Of a stretch of DNA of 64,000 bases, positions 61,828-64,000 are shown piece after piece. The notes under the pieces are model-generated. The model was not told where the DNA came from, did not search any database, and saw only the letters and a list, made by a program, of their open reading frames with translations. A program made the position numbers and the translations under genes. The stretch is from Hyphomicrobiaceae bacterium (GTDB taxonomy: Bacteria; Pseudomonadota; Alphaproteobacteria; Rhizobiales; Hyphomicrobiaceae): the NCBI GenBank assembly GCA_020442165.1, contig JAGRKV010000088.1, positions 1 through 64,000 on the forward strand, given 5' to 3'. Within the stretch, counting starts at the first letter, position 1. Every line of letters starts with the position of its first letter.

Positions 61828-62756
61828 AGCGAGATCTCCATTCCGTCATAGCCGATCTCCCAACCCGCATCCTCGGCTTCCTTGCGCTGCGGCGAGTTCT
61901 CGTCGAGAACGGGATTTGAATTGTTGATATGCACGTAGACTTTGCGCTCCACGCCCAGCGACGCGAAAGCCGCGATGGACCCGTCGCTGCCTGACATGGA
62001 GATGTGCCCCATCCGTTTGCCAGTCTTGGGCATGAGGCCCGCCTTCACCATCTCGTCGTCTGTAAATAGCGTGCCATCGAAGAAGACGAGAGCAGCGCCC
62101 CTGATGCGATCCGAAAGTCGCGCATCAACATCCGCACAGCCGGGTATGTAGTAGAACGTCTTGTCGCTTTCTGGCGCTGTGATCTTGAGGCCGATCGTGT
62201 CGCCCTCGACGGTGCCGAAGTCGGCACCCTTGGAGGTATCCTCCAGATAGAGCGCCACCTTGCCGGGAACGGCAAAAGCCTCGATCGTGAGTCCTAGATC
62301 GCCGCCGGGCCCCATCAATTGCACAGGCGCGTCAAGTCCCAGTTCCCGCCGCTGCACCATCTCCGCATTGAGGATTTTGAAAATCGAGTTGCTCGATAGA
62401 ACCGAAAGCACACGCCCCGACCCGTAGACCAAAAATGGCTGCATCTCACGCAGGTTGATGAGGCCGGAAATGTGGTCGACATCACCATTGGTCAGCACCG
62501 CAGCCTTGATCGGGCTGTTGCGCAGTTCCCCGCTGGCCTGCGAGCCCAGAGCAGGCGTTGCATTGATCTGTTGGCGAAGGTCGGGCGAAGCGTTGAGCAG
62601 TACCCAGTCGCGGCCGTTGCTGCTGACCGCCAATGACGACTGTGTACGGGCCGTAAAGCCGCTGGCTCCACGGCGCACGTCGGCACAGTTGCGGCAATTG
62701 CAATTCCACTGCGGGAAGCCGCCGCCTGCAGCCGACCCCAGAACTTTGATGAGCAT
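61824..62756 (-). CDS. pqqB: PQQ biosynthesis protein PqqB
   Basis: A 310-residue metallo-beta-lactamase-fold protein: MLIKVLGSAAGGGFPQWNCN, CRNCADVRRGASGFTARTQS, LTNGDVDHISGLINLREMQP, and GHISMSGSDGSIAAFASLG, KVYVHINNSNPVLDENSPQR. PqqB is a probable iron-dependent hydroxylase acting on the tyrosine of the PqqA-derived intermediate. It begins 183 bases after pqqA, with a hairpin in the gap. Confidence 0.97.
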   Translation of the reverse strand: MLIKVLGSAAGGGFPQWNCNCRNCADVRRGASGFTARTQSSLAVSSNGRDWVLLNASPDLRQQINATPALGSQASGELRNSPIKAAVLTNGDVDHISGLINLREMQPFLVYGSGRVLSVLSSNSIFKILNAEMVQRRELGLDAPVQLMGPGGDLGLTIEAFAVPGKVALYLEDTSKGADFGTVEGDTIGLKITAPESDKTFYYIPGCADVDARLSDRIRGAALVFFDGTLFTDDEMVKAGLMPKTGKRMGHISMSGSDGSIAAFASLGVERKVYVHINNSNPVLDENSPQRKEAEDAGWEIGYDGMEISL

Positions 62757-62873
62757 GGAATGTCGCTTGTGCGAGATGAAGGCATGCGGCGGTCAAGTCG
62801 CCGAATGGCATTATGGCCGAAACGGGTGCGGAAGCGCATCGCTCCAGAAACGCACCCCTCCAGAAACAGCGAC

Positions 62874-62896
62874 GGCGGCCGAGAGCCTCGACCGCC
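62874..62896 (-). terminator. Hairpin between pqqA and pqqB (attenuator candidate)
   Basis: GGCGGCCGAG (62874-62883) and CTCGACCGCC (62887-62896) form a 10-base stem with one G-U pair and a 3-base loop, 44 bases after the pqqA stop. It lacks a long U-run, so it probably stops part of the transcripts or stabilises the 3' end of a short pqqA mRNA. Confidence 0.5.
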
Positions 62897-62939
62897 GCGC
62901 CTAAATTCCGCTCAGCAGGTGAGCGGGCCGATGGACATC

Positions 62940-63029
62940 TTAGATGATGTCGATCTCGGCCGGCAGATAGCTGGTGACCTCAAGGCCGACTTCCTGCTCG
63001 GTGACCTGCGGCTTCGTCCAAACCTTCAT
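62940..63029 (-). CDS. pqqA: PQQ precursor peptide PqqA (29 residues)
   Basis: A 29-residue peptide starting MKVWTKPQVTEQ and containing EVGLEVTSYLPAEIDII. The Glu17 and Tyr21 pair, spaced Glu-x3-Tyr, is the source of the PQQ skeleton and matches the known EVTSY pattern. ATG at 63029 follows GGAGGAATGCA, a strong ribosome site. It is the first gene of pqqABCDE. The gene is shorter than most gene-finding limits. Confidence 0.95.
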   Translation of the reverse strand: MKVWTKPQVTEQEVGLEVTSYLPAEIDII

Positions 63030-63125
63030 TGCATTCCTCCTGATAAGATGAGTGCCTACTTCCTTGGGCAACCCCGCCGAGGGTAAACCCACCAAGTCAG
63101 CTTTTCTTCTTGTTTAAAGCCGGCT

Positions 63126-63154
63126 TAGTCTGCGGATCTTGCGCCAAGTGTCAA
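63126..63154 (-). promoter_or_regulatory. Candidate promoter of the pqq operon
   Basis: On the minus strand TTGACA (63154-63149) is followed after 17 bases by AGACTA (63131-63126), about 97 bases before pqqA. The -35 is perfect, the -10 is weak, so the assignment is tentative. Confidence 0.35.
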
Positions 63155-63227
63155 GCGGTTACCGCGTTGACAATAGTTAAACCATGCGGCCCGCTCATCC
63201 GGCAACTCACGTCCGCTCACAAACACG

Positions 63228-64000
63228 TTAGAATGAGTTCACCGCGCCGTGATCGCCTGCGCCAGGGCCAGCCGGTTCGGCACCCGGAGCAGGTCCTGAT
63301 AGCTGTCCGATGCCCAGCCGCCCCAACAATCCTCGCGCGGACGCGGCCCCGGTCGCAAAGCAAGCCTGTAGAAGGTAGCCGCCCGTCGGTGCTTCCCAGT
63401 CGAGCATCTCGCCGGCGGCGAACACGCCCGGCAGCGCCTTAACCATGAAATTGTCGTCAAGCGACGCGAGCGTGACGCCACCCGCGCTCGAAATTGCCCG
63501 TTCAAGCCCGCCAATGCCCGTGATCGTCAGTGGCAACGCCTTTATGCGCTGGGCCAACTCTACCGGGGTGGCGGTTTTCGCCTGCCATGGAGGGCCGTCA
63601 GCCGTGCCCCGTTCCGGTGGCGGCTCATGGAGCAACGCGATCATCGGCGGCGCGAGTCCGGCAGCCTTGCGCAGGAACGACGCGAGTGACTGTTTGCCCC
63701 GAGGCTTGGCAAGCCGCATGGCCAGAGCTTCCACTGTCAGGTCCGGCCTCAGATCGAGCATGGCGTCTACCCTGCCGCTGCCATCCCGTTCCAATGCCTC
63801 ACGGACGAGGCGGCATGCGCCATAGGCAGGCCCACCTTCCAGCCCGTCCCGCGTCAGGACAAGCTCACCAGGGAATGTCTCGCCAGCGACGCCGAGCACG
63901 ATCCGCTTCAACGGCGTGCCCGCAAATCGGCTGCGAATATGCTCCGACCAGTGGACCCGGAGAGCGGCATTGGCTGGCACCAGATCAGCGACGTCGACGT
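63228..64000 (-). CDS. HI0933-like FAD-dependent oxidoreductase (cut by window end)
   Basis: The frame is open to base 64000; a GTG at 63980 is only an internal codon. The visible C-terminal 257 residues match the NAD(P)/FAD flavoproteins of the HI0933/PP4765 type: LGVAGETFPGELVLTRDGLE, EGGPAYGACRLVREALERDG, LTITGIGGLERAISSAGGVT, LPGVFAAGEMLDWEAPTGGY and LLQACFATGAASARG, the FAD-binding end. The substrate is unknown. It faces the same way as the pqq operon, with about 200 bases of gap before pqqA. Confidence 0.8.
   Translation of the reverse strand, partial: VDVADLVPANAALRVHWSEHIRSRFAGTPLKRIVLGVAGETFPGELVLTRDGLEGGPAYGACRLVREALERDGSGRVDAMLDLRPDLTVEALAMRLAKPRGKQSLASFLRKAAGLAPPMIALLHEPPPERGTADGPPWQAKTATPVELAQRIKALPLTITGIGGLERAISSAGGVTLASLDDNFMVKALPGVFAAGEMLDWEAPTGGYLLQACFATGAASARGLLGRLGIGQLSGPAPGAEPAGPGAGDHGAVNSF

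Noticed and set aside
1..64000. CRISPR array, rRNA genes or riboswitches
   Set aside because: No regularly spaced 25-40 base repeats, rRNA stretches or known riboswitch cores were recognised by eye.

Overview
The window looks like a chromosomal stretch of a methylotrophic alphaproteobacterium, probably Hyphomicrobiales. It carries a lanthanide-type methanol dehydrogenase (XoxF5-like), the tetrahydromethanopterin (H4MPT)/methylofuran formaldehyde pathway, phosphoenolpyruvate carboxylase of the kind used by the serine cycle, and a complete pqqABCDE operon. No mxaFI genes are present here. Genus is not resolved by the sequence.

Layout. (1) 1-7.1 kb is accessory DNA: the end of an SNF2-type helicase; a three-gene operon (YjzC-like small protein, TIR-domain protein, 54-residue zinc-ribbon protein) divergent from a LexA/S24 repressor across an array of GGAGAA half-sites; two truncated tRNA 3' ends bracketing a tyrosine integrase and an unknown gene; and broken integrase and transposase genes. 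(2) 7.1-17.7 kb: a large phospholipase D/metallophosphoesterase/membrane fusion, a secreted Cache-like protein, ppc, a DUF1194 protein, a pentapeptide-repeat protein and a small secreted protein. (3) 17.8-28.2 kb: fhcBADC (formyltransferase/hydrolase complex), then an MxaD-like protein, a beta-propeller and two unknown exported proteins, facing a SoxYZ-like carrier and a metallo-beta-lactamase-fold protein of the quinoprotein relay type. (4) 28.7-33.0 kb: xoxF, xoxG, xoxJ and a rhodanese-like CxxxCW protein. (5) 33.4-36.2 kb: two tandem TadG-like von Willebrand A proteins. (6) 36.4-41.5 kb: an ABC transporter operon of the PQQ-alcohol-dehydrogenase-associated type (Ped/Lut-like), a candidate lanthanide transport module. 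(7) 41.9-51.1 kb: a DUF2380-like protein and a NitT/TauT-type ABC importer run with overlapping frames into mfnB and other methylofuran/H4MPT biosynthesis genes. (8) 51.2-58.9 kb: fae, mch, mtdB, two ATP-grasp ligases, a CitG homologue, RFAP synthase, a pterin dehydratase and folK. (9) 59.0-63.0 kb: a cytochrome c and pqqEDCBA, followed by a flavoprotein cut by the window edge.

How it works together. Methanol is oxidised in the periplasm by XoxF with PQQ (made by PqqA-E) and a lanthanide; electrons pass to XoxG and possibly the small class I cytochrome. Formaldehyde is captured by Fae on H4MPT, oxidised by MtdB and Mch, and the formyl group is moved and hydrolysed to formate by FhcABCD using methylofuran. 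The folB/DHPS-like/RFAP/ATP-grasp/mfn genes make the two cofactors. Ppc supplies oxaloacetate for assimilation.

The strongest candidates for something undescribed are the repressor-controlled TIR/zinc-ribbon operon at 1.27-3.23 kb, the phospholipase/phosphoesterase fusion at 7.1-10.9 kb, and the ABC importer translationally coupled to mfnB at 41.9-45.7 kb.
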